Shown here piece by piece: positions 1 through 10,852 of a stretch of 64,000 bases of DNA (the stretch's first letter is position 1; each line of letters opens with the position of its first letter). This stretch comes from Fulvia fulva (lineage: Eukaryota > Ascomycota > Dothideomycetes > Mycosphaerellales > Mycosphaerellaceae), in NCBI RefSeq assembly GCF_020509005.1, contig NC_063018.1, positions 806,001-870,000 of the forward strand. The letters are read 5' to 3'. A model generated the notes under the pieces. It saw only the letters and a list, made by a program, of their open reading frames with translations. It did no database searches and was not told the DNA's origin. Both the position numbers and the translations under genes were made by a program.

Positions 1-2616
1 GTTCGGGCTTAGGGACTATAGATTTTAGGGCTTTCTGTTTCATGTCATAGCCCTTAACATTATAGTCAGCCTTTCTCTTTCTAAGGGATGATTTAGGGAC
101 CGTCACTTGTGACCTAGTAACGTCTATTTCCTAGGGATCTAGGGAGCTTCTCTTAATTAGCTGATCGATTTTCTGAAATTCCCCTACGTTCTCCGGAGGT
201 TAGGGAAGTTACATAAATAGCTTTCTCGGCTAAGCGACTTTAGGGCTCTTAATTAGCTGATCTATTTCGGGGGTACTCTAATAGACGCCTGAATAGTAGG
301 TAGATTGTCCTAAGGATACGTTCTTCCTCGGCCTTCCTAAGGGCTTCCTAGCTAGTACACTACTTAGTAGATTCAATGTTAGAATATTGAGATCTATATT
401 ACCTCTAGGCTAGTCCTTAAAGAAGTCTGTATGTATGTGTTGTTTAACAGCTCTTATGTCTGGTTCCTAAAAGAGCTAGGCTTTAGCTATGTTTTTAATA
501 TACCTAATAAACACTACTTCTTTACCCCTATTTATTAGCTTACCACTTCTTGCCTATTAAGGTTAGGATCTTATGTCTATATAGATAACAGCTTTGTATC
601 CCCAAACTTTTAAATGGTTGATAGTCGGTTTAATACTATCAAAAGCCTTATCTAGTGAAACCTTGAACCTATCGTAATCTAGGCTATTTAGCAGTTTGTT
701 CCTTATATAAGTTTAGGCCTCTAGTGCTTTAGGCCAAAATTCAACCGGCATTTTAGCCTCTTTAAGCATTGCCCTTATAGAGTCCTCTAAGGTTTGTATT
801 GACCTCTTAACTAGTCTATTCTATAGAGAGTTGTATACCTTAGTCGGCTCGAGCCTAATTCCTAAATCCTTCTCCTACTACTTTACTAATACAATAAGTT
901 CTTTTGTATTATTAAGTCTTACTGCTTTTAGCTACGCTAATAATTTCCTCTCTACTTTGATCTTCTAGTTCTAGAGAGCAACTGGAGCATCTTCTCTTTT
1001 CCTAAGAGGAAAGGTCCACTTCTTCCTAGAGAAGTTGTTAACAATCTCAAGCTAGTATTTAAATCCTAGTCTTAAGATTAGTAGTAGGCCACATATGTCA
1101 ATAGATATAAGGGCAAGTCTTTCAGGTCTTCTCTCTATAACTTTGCCTTTGTACTTCTTTATCTTTGCTATTAAACATACTCTATACTAGTGAAAGCCAT
1201 CCTTAGGGATAGGAATAGGTTCTTTTAAGTCTATTACCTTATAAAGATTCTAGAGCAAATTCTTCCTAAAGTGTACAAATCTTCTATACTAAAGCTCCTA
1301 CTACTTCAGGTCGGTCTCTAATTAAGTAGTCACAAAGGCATTCTCTATTAGTGGTGTACATAAAAAGTAATGTGCCCGTTCTTATAGGAGAGGAGAAATC
1401 TTATCAACAAATAGAACCCCCCTAAGGAGCTTTGTCTAGATAACAGTCTTACTAGAGGGGGAAACAAGAGTAAATAATAGAGGTTATATACTAAACTACT
1501 TACTAAACTGGTTCTATAAAACCAGGTTTACTCCTAGCTTAGGTATAAGTAGGACATCTTCCAAAACAACTTTTCTACTAGCTCTCCTACTTATCTCTAT
1601 ATTCCTAATATAAGTGGCTAATAAAAACCTACCTCCTACTTTGATCTATTTCTTCCTTATTAAGGAAGTTATAGATCTAAAGAGGTAGCTTTAGTCAGTT
1701 ATATAGGATAAAGTATAGGAGTTAAGTAACTACTCTAACGAGGGGAACTTGCCTTAGACTTCTGTAGTTGAGTAAGCCACTTTATTATACTCACCATTAT
1801 CAGACATTGTCTCTAGGGATGAGCTACATAAGTCACGTGACTCTTGGGCGGAAAAACCTTTTCTAGTCTTCTTTACTTTAGAGGTATAAGACTAGGCCTA
1901 GTTCTTCTAGAGTGATAGTATGTTAGAGCTGAGTTTCTTCACTATTTTCTTAAGTTCTTCTATAGAGGACTTCTCTCTTAGTGTCCTCCTTAAAGTAGGT
2001 AGTAGAGTTCTCTTCTTCTTAATATATGTTATATTCTAGGAAGATAGTAGTTAGGAATAAGATCTAAGGACCTTTCTTGCCTTAGGCAAACTAGGGTAGT
2101 CCTTAATCAGATGATCCTTCTTATAGAGAAGGTAGGAGAGTAGTCTTACTAGACCTAAGGGCTTGACCTAGGTAGCTACTATACTATACTTAGCCTTAGA
2201 GGGATCTAACCTAGCTTCTTGAGCTTTAAGGATCTTTAAGGTCCTTTTATGATCTATCTTTAGCTAAGCTATAATAGTATCCCTAGCTACATAGTAGTTA
2301 GGTGGTAGTAAGCTTAAGAGCTAGGTCATTCTTACATTAGCTTTCCTATAATGCTAACCCTCTAGGTCAACATTAGCAATCCTTTTTCTAAGAGAAACTA
2401 GGTGTGTCTATACAGATCTAATAGTGAACTCTTCACTTATCTTAAAGGTCACAAATTGCTTTATAAGCTTATGTGTATAGGTTGGTAGCACCTGGCTATA
2501 CTTGTTCTAGAGATACACCTACTTCTTAGCAGCTCTTCTAGATTTATATAAGCCCCTAAGCTCAAATTCATCTTCTTCTATAATCCTACTAAGGATACTG
2601 AAGTTATATACTATAT
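1..2616 (-). mobile_element. Old Copia retrotransposon, distal part (outer element)
   Basis: This is RIP-degraded sequence read on the minus strand. Around 690-1000 the minus strand still translates, through stops, to the Copia integrase region; for example, RSIQTLEDSIRAMLKEA (about 765-815) is close to the matching part of the younger element at 5260-5340. TA dinucleotides are very frequent and CA/TG rare, as expected from RIP. The element is cut at 2616 by the younger Copia insertion and resumes at 8090. Its reverse transcriptase, RNase H and 3' LTR must lie left of the window. It is the same broad family as the inserted element but a different lineage, since the LTR sequence beyond the last few bases does not match. 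No intact coding frame remains. Confidence 0.8.
2612..2616. repeat. Target-site duplication, left copy (TATAT)
   Basis: TATAT directly precedes the left LTR of the inner Copia element and is repeated exactly at 8090-8094 after the right LTR. Five bases is the usual Copia duplication length. Confidence 0.9.
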
Positions 2617-2850
2617 TGTTGAGAACATACAGGCCGTAGGACAAGCATGTGGGTGTGGGTGTGTTATATGACGAGATCACGTGATTAGGGCTTGCTAGCC
2701 CATAGGCTAGCAAACATCCGGACACCTAGCATCTACCTACACTAACACCGGCGATACTGTATATAGATACACGCTATCCCATTAGGTCCTTCTTCGTCTT
2801 TTGTGTGATCCGCCGTCTTCCACTACTACGCAACTCGTACCTGTTTAACA
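2617..2850 (+). repeat. Left (5') LTR of inner Copia
   Basis: This LTR begins TGTTGAGAACATAC and ends CTGTTTAACA, the canonical TG...CA form. It matches 7856-8089 over its full length apart from about 12 transitions. The left copy has more CpA-to-TpA changes than the right. Confidence 0.95.
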
Positions 2851-2869
2851 GGTTATGAGCCCGAGTTAG
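2851..2869 (+). other. Primer-binding site, initiator-Met half-tRNA type
   Basis: The bases directly after the LTR, GGTTATGAGCCCGAGTTAG, are complementary to an anticodon stem-loop reading ...CGGGCTCATAACC. That is the CAU anticodon region of initiator tRNA-Met rather than a tRNA 3' end. Drosophila copia is known to prime from a 5' half of initiator tRNA-Met cut in the anticodon loop. The same motif follows the LTR of the older element (minus strand, about 8746-8764). Confidence 0.75.
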
Positions 2870-3299
2870 TAACTCGGTGTTTCACCCTCGACAAAGTCGT
2901 ATTGGAGTTATTCCTCTTTAGAACAAAAGGAAGGTAGACTGGAGGCCGCACCCGCATTACACAGGAAGCTACAGCCGTGCTATAGGTGCATATAAGACGT
3001 GAAAGAGCCTAGTGAGGCACTGTCAGACTCCGAGTCAGGGAGCCTGTGCCAATACCTTAGACAAGTGGGCGAGCTTACTAAGAAGAGTCGCTCTCCGGAC
3101 ATCGCGTTCGTATCGACTAACTGTTCATTCTGAGAGAGCCGCAGTGTCTTAGAAACCCCCTCTACTGAGAGAGTTACGCTACAGTGTCTTAGCACCAACA
3201 TCAACCTCGCGTTCGGTTTATCCCATTTCGATCCGATCGCGTACGACCGAATACATCCTGTTACCTAAGGGCAGCCAACCTGTCCCTCAACTTAAAAAA

Positions 3300-6200
3300 A
3301 TGGAGAACGAGACTAGGTTCACAAGAAAGAGAGCAGCACCTCTTCTAACAAGAGAGAACCACGAAACATGGTTCAAGCTGATGAGAATACACCTGGTATT
3401 AAAGCAGGTTGACTAGGTCCTCGAGGACATTATTACGGACATTCCCGCTGCAACCCTAGCGACACCCTCTACATCATCGGAGTCATCCCTTCCTTTGGAT
3501 CAAGCGATAAGGAAGGCATCGTACAGACGGTATAATGCAACGGCCCTGTATGAGATGTACATCTGTCTGTCGACAGATGACCAAGAGATGACATACGAGA
3601 TCCGGCATACGAAGGAGTTGTGGGAATGGGCTGAAGCCAAATATAAGAGAAGACTTCTCGCTACTGGAAGAAGTTTGCTTCAGCAATACACCAATTTCGT
3701 GATGACAGAGGACCAGTCAATAGATGACGCCTGGCAGGAGCTTAGCTCAATTGCAAGGAGGGCTGTTTCAATCTCGCCTCAGTTCCAAGACATCAAGACT
3801 GAGGACAGAAAGATCTAGCAACTCTTAGCAGCTCTGCCAGACTCATTTGGCTCAATTCGCGATGCAATTGATGCCCAGGTGAATCTCTCACCACAAGACA
3901 TTCTTGCAATCCTTAGGGAGAAGCAAGAATCAATGATTCATCAAGGGACAGCCATGTTCGCTAAGAAGGGTTTCTAGGGCAAGCTCACGTACTATCTCTG
4001 CAATGGTGACCATTTTATGAGCAAGTGCCCACACCTTTCTGCAGCTCAGCAGGCTGTTAGGAACAAGGACAAACTAGCTAGGGTTACCTACCCTGCTAAG
4101 AGACAACCGTCACCACCTCGTAGGAGGTCATCATCACCAAACCTTCGTGATGTCCTCAAGGTGATGACGGACCTTACAAAGCAGATGAAGGAGAGCCGCA
4201 AGCCAAAGGCCTCCTCTAGTAAGCCTACAAGGGCCTATGCGACCCAGGAAGACGCATCAGACTCTGAGATACCATCAGAAGATGATGATGTTAATGAGGT
4301 TGCCCATTCCACTATAGAAGCCAAAGGCAAGTACCCCTCGTCCGAGTGGTTGCTTGACTCTTGTGCATCATCACATATGACTGACCAAGATTCACTATTT
4401 AGGACACTGAAGCCTCTTCAAAAGAGGAAGTGGATCAAGGTTGGGGGTGGCTATCTACAAGCTATATATATAGGAAGTGCAGTAATAGGTAGTCCTTCTA
4501 GAAAGCAAATTGTCTTAGAAAATGTCCTGTTTGTTCCTGGCCTTGGAGTTAGTCTTGTTTCGTGGAATCAGTTCAGCCAACAGTTTGCTGTCCAACCACC
4601 CAGTTTCACCCTAAAATCCTTGTCTGGTAAACCCGTTGTCCAGACCAAACTTCGAGGAGGAGTACCGTTTATCCACTCGATCTCGGAAATTCTTGAGCCA
4701 CAGCATGCTGGCATACTCTCTTAAGAACGTGACGGTACCGCTATGGCTAACACTGAGTCCGAAGATCAGTGGGAGCTATGGCATAGAAGATGTGCACACC
4801 TTGGCAAGGGACTGCTAAGAAACCTGCATAGAGTCACTGACAAGAAAGATCCCATTCCTGTTCCTTCTGAACACCAGAATTGCAAGGTCTGCTCCCTTGT
4901 AAACATGAGGAAGTTCAAAGGACCTGCCACAGAGAGGAAAGGGGAGAGGCTGGCCCTCATCTCCATTGATATCTGTGGGCCTTTTCAGGGCGCAGTCTCT
5001 AGGCTAGGATACAAATATTGGCTTGAGATTGTAGACAACTTCTCTAGGAAGAAGTGGGTAATCCCTTTGAAGGCCAGGAGCGACGCTCCTGCAGCCCTAC
5101 GGGATTGGAAGGTCTAGGCAGAACGGCAGTCAAGGTGCTTTCTGTCTGCGATCCGCAGTGATGGTGCAAAGGAAATTCTCGCCTTGCTAAAAGAGTGGGA
5201 GAAGGAGTTTGGCACTCAGATGGACACAACTGATGCCTACAACTCTCTTCAGAATGGACCTGTAGAAAGGTCAATTCAAGCCTCTGAGAACACAGTCCGG
5301 GCTATGCTTAAAGACTCTGGCATGCCAGTTGAGTTCTGGCCAGAAGCTTTACAAGCACAGACTGTGATCAGAAACAGACTGCCTAATGGTCCGATCATTG
5401 ATGGTATTGCTCTTTCACTAGAAGAAGCCTTTACTGGCCAAGTACCGTCAGTCGACCATTTCCGCGTCTAGGGATGCAAAGCTGTGGTCTATGTAGACCC
5501 AAGAGCCTAACCTCAAGGCTTGAGGAGAGACAAGTTGATGAACCGAGGAAAAGAAGCCGTGTTTGTGGGCTACTTAGAAAACACCACAAAACAATAGCTG
5601 TTCTAGGATCCCGACATGAAAGCTGTAAAAGCGCATAGTCACGTCGACTGGTTTGAGAATGAGAAGGGGGGAGATATGGATCTTGGTATCGCCTTCACTA
5701 ACCAGCCGAGTCGAGCGCCACAGCGCAATCCTGTTGGGAGGAAGCCCTTTGGGGCGAAATTTTCCGATAGGGGATTATCAGAAACACCGTTACGAAGGCT
5801 AGGAGAAAATATTGAGGCGGTTTCACCACTGTCGAAGGCCGATAACGGTGGATCTATACAGAACCTACCCGAGTCATTAACACCATAGCAACCGCTGTCT
5901 ATGCAACTTCCCCCTCCCCTAAAGGACATTGGGGAATACCAGAAGTTTGGAGATCAGGGTACTCCAATGAAAGAAAAAGAAGATGTCGTTCAGTTCGACC
6001 CATCTAAACACCTAGCGCCACCTCAGGTTGCAGGCAACAAGAGGTCAAGGGGGGACGGAGATGATAACTCTGAAGAGCATGAGGCTAAACACCATAAGGC
6101 TCTTATCGCCTAGATGTTCCATCTAGACCCTACAATAAGCTGGGTAGAGGAGATTCTGAACGACGTGGAAGAACATACATTTGCTGCTGTTGGGCAGGCC

Positions 6201-7820
6201 ATAGCCTATCAGCAGGAAGTGCCAATCCCAAAGTCCTATAAGGCAGCCGTAGGAGACCCCGAATAGGGACATATGTGGAGAGAGGCAATCGAGAACGAAC
6301 TTATTGCCTTAGTAAGCAACAACACCTAGGAAGTAGTTGTACCGCCAAAGGGTGCGAATCTAATTACTTCTAGGTGGGTCTTTGATGTGAAAAGAATGAT
6401 TAGTAGAGCCATTGAGAAGTTCAAGGCAAGACTAGTTGCAAGAGGGTTTTCACAGAAATATGGGGTTGACTTCGAAGAGACCTTTGCACCTACTATTAGA
6501 CATGATACTCTCCGAGTATTCATGGCAGTAGTGTGTAAGAGAGATCTCGAGATGCACCTAGTGGATGTGAATAATGCTTTTACCTAAAGCAGCCTCCTTG
6601 AAGACATCTACATGATCCCACCCCTAGGAGTTGAAGCACCTCTAAACATAGTGTTTAAGGTCCTACGAAGCCTTTATAGGCTTAAGCAAGCAGCTAGAGA
6701 CTGGAACAAGCTCTGTGTTGCGAAGCTAGAGAAGATTGGATTTACCCAGTCCTAGGTAGATCCATGCCTACTTGTCTATACGGATAGAGACCTTATGGTC
6801 CTTACCTATGTGGATGACATACCCATTGCAGCTCCGAAGCTGTCAGATGTTCAGTGGTTTAAGGCTGAGCTTGGAAAAGTGTTTAAGATTAAAGATCTTG
6901 GTGAACCTACGAAGATCCTTGGAATGAGGATTACAAGAGACAGGTCCTAAGGCACTTTAAAGCTTGATCAAGGACACTATGTCCACGCTAACTTAGCCAA
7001 GATGAACATGGCTAGAGAGAAGGCTACGCCAACCCACTCACCTATAGAGAGCTACGAGCACTTAATGCCTACGGCACCTATGGATGAGAGGTGCAACAAA
7101 CAGGATTACCAGAGCCACAATGGTACCTAGATGTGGCCAATGACAATGACAAGGCCAGACTTAGCATTCCCCCTTGGAAGAATTAGCTCATATGTTGCTG
7201 ATCCCTCGCAGCAGCATATGAAGGCTTTGAAGAAGCTCTCCCGATACCTGCGGTCGTACCCAGACCTAGGTCTTATGTATAGAAAGGGAGGGGGCAATCT
7301 CCAGGGATACTCGGACTCTGACTACGCCATGGACAAAGTGGATAGAGTCTCAATTCTGGGATACGTGTGGTTCCTTTGTGGATCACCTGTGTCCTGGATG
7401 AGTAGGAAGCAGAAGTCTGTTGCAACATCAACAATAGAAGCTGAGTTCATGGCTATGAACGCAGCCGCAAAGCAGTCACAATTTCTTGCTGCTGTCCTCA
7501 GGGAAATGGGGTGCCCAGAACTGGTGGGAAAGAGCTCTTTCCAGCCGAGTGTAAGGGCAGGCAGGGGCACTGTTGACGAGCTAAGGCCAGTCAAGCTCAT
7601 GGGTGACAACCAAGCCGCTTTGACACTTGTCAAAGATGCCCATGTGCATGAAAGGTCAAAGCATATTGATGTTGCATATAACTATGTCAGACATCTCTGG
7701 TGGCAGAAGAAGATTGCAGTGGACTACTGCCATACAAAGGACATGGCTGCTGATGGGTTAACAAAGCCCCTCAATGGCCAGCAGTTCCAAAACTTTGTGA
7801 GGCAGCTCCAGCTTGCGTAA
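3300..7820 (+). pseudogene. Copia gag-pol, one frame broken only by RIP stop codons
   Basis: From ATG 3300 to TAA 7818-7820 a single frame (about 1,506 codons) stays open except for about 17 in-frame TAG/TAA codons, for example at 3414, 3816, 3975, 4722, 5115, 5469, 5886, 6111 and 6585. No frameshift is seen. Domains in order: Gag (3300-4000); zinc knuckle near 3990-4035 whose first Cys has become Tyr; aspartic protease around 4340-4600 with DSCASSH at 4356; integrase zinc region (4770-4900) and core (4930-5470); RT about 6300-6950 with YVDD at 6807; RNase H about 7290-7790. The stops sit where Trp or Gln is expected, matching TGG/CAG/CAA converted by RIP. The protease motif has Cys where DSG/DTG is usual; this is a transversion and so not RIP. 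Confidence 0.9.
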
Positions 7821-7846
7821 AGGGATTGTAGGAGACCATGTGGCCT

Positions 7847-7855
7847 GAGTGGGAG
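7847..7855 (+). other. Polypurine tract of inner Copia
   Basis: GAGTGGGAG abuts the start of the right LTR, the expected place for the plus-strand primer. Confidence 0.7.
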
Positions 7856-8089
7856 TGTTGAGAACATACAGGCCGCAGGACAAGCATGTGGGTGTGGGTG
7901 TGTCATGTGACAAGATCACGTGATTAGGGTTTGCCAGCCCATGGGCTAGCAAACATCCGGACACCTAGCATCTACCTACACCAACACCGGCGATACTGTA
8001 TGTAGATACACGCTATCCCATTGGGTCCTTCTTCGTCTTTTGTGTGATCCGCCGTCTTCTACTACTACGCAACTCGTACCTATTTAACA
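7856..8089 (+). repeat. Right (3') LTR of inner Copia
   Basis: It pairs with 2617-2850 and is bounded by TGTTGAG and TTTAACA, followed directly by the TATAT duplication. Confidence 0.95.
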
Positions 8090-8094
8090 TATAT
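8090..8094. repeat. Target-site duplication, right copy (TATAT)
   Basis: It is identical to 2612-2616 and directly follows the right LTR. Confidence 0.9.
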
Positions 8095-8764
8095 TATGTC
8101 TTATCTATATTAGCGTATTAAGGATCTCTTTAGTTATAGCCTCTTCTTAGAGTTTTAGAGTCTTGCCCTTGATATTGTCAAAAGACACTTCTATTAGGTC
8201 ATTAATTGTAAAGAATGCTGATTAGCTCTCTATCTTATATCTCTAAAGGTTGAACTATCTCTTCTAATTATCCCTCCTAAGAATTAGAATTTTGCCTCCC
8301 TTCTCCTCTATCTTCTCTTAGTATGAATCTATAATAAATTGGATATAATGAAACAAGGTGTGTATGTTCTAAAGTAGTGGCTTAGATCCTACTAAGGCTT
8401 CTAGTATAGAATAGGAAAGTTCGTAGGTATAGATTAAAGTAAAGAAGGAGCGGTATGAGGTCTCGGGGCTAGGACATAGGTCTGTCTCTCCTAGTAGAGC
8501 TTCAAATGACTTACTTGAAGTCCTTCTTAATAGTATCTCGATACAGTTCTGCCTATAGAGTATCTTTAAGGTATTAGCTTTAAGTAAGCCGTATAGAGTC
8601 ATTGTCTAGGTTACCTATTACTAAGTATCAAACTAAGCTCCTTAATAGGATAGACGGGGTAGACTTCTGATTCCTAGATGTTTTCTACTACGATAGTAAG
8701 GGATATTAGTAACCTATACTAATATAGGTTGCTCTTATTCCTACACAAACCCGGGCTCATAACC
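8095..8764 (-). mobile_element. Outer Copia, 5' internal part (primer site and gag)
   Basis: Read on the minus strand this begins at 8764 with GGTTATGAGCCCGGG, the same half-tRNA primer site as the inner element, and leads into a degraded gag region. The longest open stretch is about 77 codons at 8369-8602. It continues across the insertion into 2616-1. Confidence 0.75.
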
Positions 8765-9026
8765 TATTAAACAGGTACGGGTGGATAGTAGCGGAGTAGA
8801 GTAAGAGATCAATCTTTAACTAACTAATAGCATGAGCATATAGCAATATATTAGGAACTAATATGTTGATTATGTTGGATGTCTATCTAAGCTAAAGGGG
8901 AGAGAAGGTATCTCCCTATAAGCTGAGTCATCGTAGATGCCTTAGGCTACTAGATCACTTCCTAATTATTGACTCCCTTTGAGATGCTATATCTTAATAT
9001 ATACTATACCTATTTAATAATAGACA
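8765..9026 (-). repeat. Probable 5' LTR of outer Copia
   Basis: On the minus strand the LTR end ...CCTGTTTAATA directly precedes the primer site at 8764; the expected terminal CA has become TA. The distal edge is a guess at a TG start near 9026, because the other LTR lies outside the window and cannot be compared. Confidence 0.5.
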
Positions 9027-9109
9027 AGCTTAATATTAAGCTACGTACGCTAACCCCTCTAGCTCTAGACTCTACCCCTTAGGAGTCGAAGACACTACAA
9101 ACTATAAAA

Positions 9110-9580
9110 GAATTCGACTCTTAATCGATACTAGTAACAAACAAAATGCGTACCCGGGTAGGTTTATCGCTAAACTCGTTATAGGAAGGGATATATTAGC
9201 TTATAAAAGGGAGTAGAGAGATAGCGTATTAGATAGCTCTTATACGAAGCGAGATTAGTAAGCTACGTAAGTCTAACGAGGCCCTTATATAGCGGAAAGT
9301 ACGAAAGCGTAAGTATATTTAGTCTAGAGGGTCTCTAACCTTCGATAAGGCGTCGTAATTAATACCTCTAGAGGATACTAGGAGGTAGGAAGTGAGTAGA
9401 GAGTCGCTAGATAGTGTTCGGCTAGTACTAAGGCTACGACGCTATAAGCGATATAGCGAGTCGGGGTATAACGTACGTACCTATTAAGTAGACTTACTAG
9501 ATAGCGAAGAATCTAAAGAGGAATTGTCCTCCTAGTAGCGATTCTATAGGATGTCGTCGTGTTAAGATACCGTCGCAATC
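9110..9580 (+). pseudogene. Fot1/pogo-type DDE transposase, C-terminal relic
   Basis: The plus strand translates through stops to a pattern typical of the C-terminus of fungal Fot1/pogo transposases: a Ser/Arg/Lys segment containing SEISKLRKSNEALI, then KRKYI, then a knuckle region reading RRYKRYSESGYNVRTY followed by an acidic stretch (DSEESKEE). Family members normally have RRCxxCxxxGHNxRTC here, so three Cys and one His appear as Tyr (TGC/TGT to TAC/TAT, CAT to TAT), which are RIP changes. The N-terminal HTH and catalytic DDE domains are missing. No terminal inverted repeats were identified. Confidence 0.7.
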
Positions 9581-10852
9581 AAAGTGGAAGTAGTATAGTT
9601 CTTAGTAAAATTAGCCCGCTCGGTAGTATAGCCCGCTCGGTAGTAAAGTACGTTATAGTATATTTAATATTACGAAACTCAAATTATTGATAGATCTATA
9701 TTAGTTCTATATTTCTAGAAATTTGTATTCTCGTATCTAGCCATACTACGAAGTTATATCTTATTTTCTGATTTTTTTTTTTAGAAAACTCGCGATTCAG
9801 CGGACCGGGAAAGCCGAGTGCACCAGGTGTTTATGCTAGCGTTCTAGCCCGGACGGACAAGCTCTGCTCTGTTCACTCTCACTCTTGAACAACACACTAT
9901 AAGGAGATTGCCGCGCGCCGCGCGGTCTAGGGTGCACTAGTCCGGGCTACTTACGGTTACGTGTTCTATATGTACACGACGACTGCAGTAGTCATCATTA
10001 GATCTAGCCAGCTGCCACGCAGCAGTGACAGCCACGTGACAGCTTCGCGAGTGGCCGCGCGCGTCGTCCACTTCGTCCAGCAAGCGAGGACACGAGGGCT
10101 GGCAATGGCTTTGCTTTGCTCGCTCTGGCTGTGCGGCACGAACGGAGGGGGACAATCATTATTAGGTGCTGGACCATAGGCTGGCTCTCCTTTACCCATC
10201 GTGCACGACCTCCCGCACCGTGCACGGAGGACGACACGTTCGCTCGGTATCGTAAGCCCACAAACGAGATTGATGACTGAGATGTGAGCTCACGTCTCAC
10301 TGCTCTTCTCCCCCGATGATCCTGCACCAAAGTACATAAGAGGAGGTACCTAACGACGGCCCTGCGAAGCTTCTGTGAGCATTATCCAATCGTCTTGGCG
10401 GCATACCACAGCAATGCTCGTGCGTTTGGGCTATGTGTGTTTCTCACAGCCACAGCCAAAGCCAGGGCCCAGCCGGCCAAGCTCGTTCGTACTACCCAAA
10501 CCAGTGCAGTAAGCCGATGAGATAGTGGCGCTGAGGGACCACGTATGCCGAACGATGAAGGACCATTGACTTCATAATCACAATACCGTACTATCACACA
10601 TCGATACAGTAACGTACATGTACACGCCATCTCGTTCAACACCTCGTATAAGAAATTGTACTGTACCTACCAGGATGAAGCTTAATCGCCAGTTGTACAA
10701 ATACAGCGAAATGCCATGTTTCGAGCTTACACCCATGTCTCGCTGGCTAATGTCGGTGAGCAGCAATCTCCAATCTCCATTGACACGCTCCAAGATACTC
10801 AGGTAGCACAAGTCGTGCCGCGCTTGCTTTTCTCATCCTCCCTCCGCACTGA
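9581..10852. other. Boundary between RIP-mutated repeats and gene island
   Basis: TA-rich repeat sequence continues to about 9790, including two copies of TAGCCCGCTCG at 9612 and 9629. Base composition then switches abruptly to normal. From 9790 to 10852 several short open frames lie on both strands, but none shows a recognisable domain or splice structure. I see no supported gene here. Confidence 0.6.

Larger units (their letters stand above)
2617..8089 (+). mobile_element. Complete Ty1/Copia LTR retrotransposon (inner element)
   Basis: The element is 5,473 bp with two 234-bp LTRs, a 5-bp target duplication, a primer-binding site, a polypurine tract and a gag-pol region in Copia order (gag, protease, integrase, RT, RNase H). 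The LTRs differ at about 12 positions, every one a transition and most of the CpA-to-TpA type. Divergence therefore reflects RIP and cannot be used as a clock. The element inserted head-on into an older Copia copy on the opposite strand. It is far less mutated than the host element, so it arrived later. It cannot make protein because of numerous nonsense codons. Confidence 0.95.

Noticed and set aside
9937..10642. Overlapping 70-108-codon frames on both strands at the repeat/gene border
   Set aside because: None has a domain, conserved splice sites or exclusive coding character.
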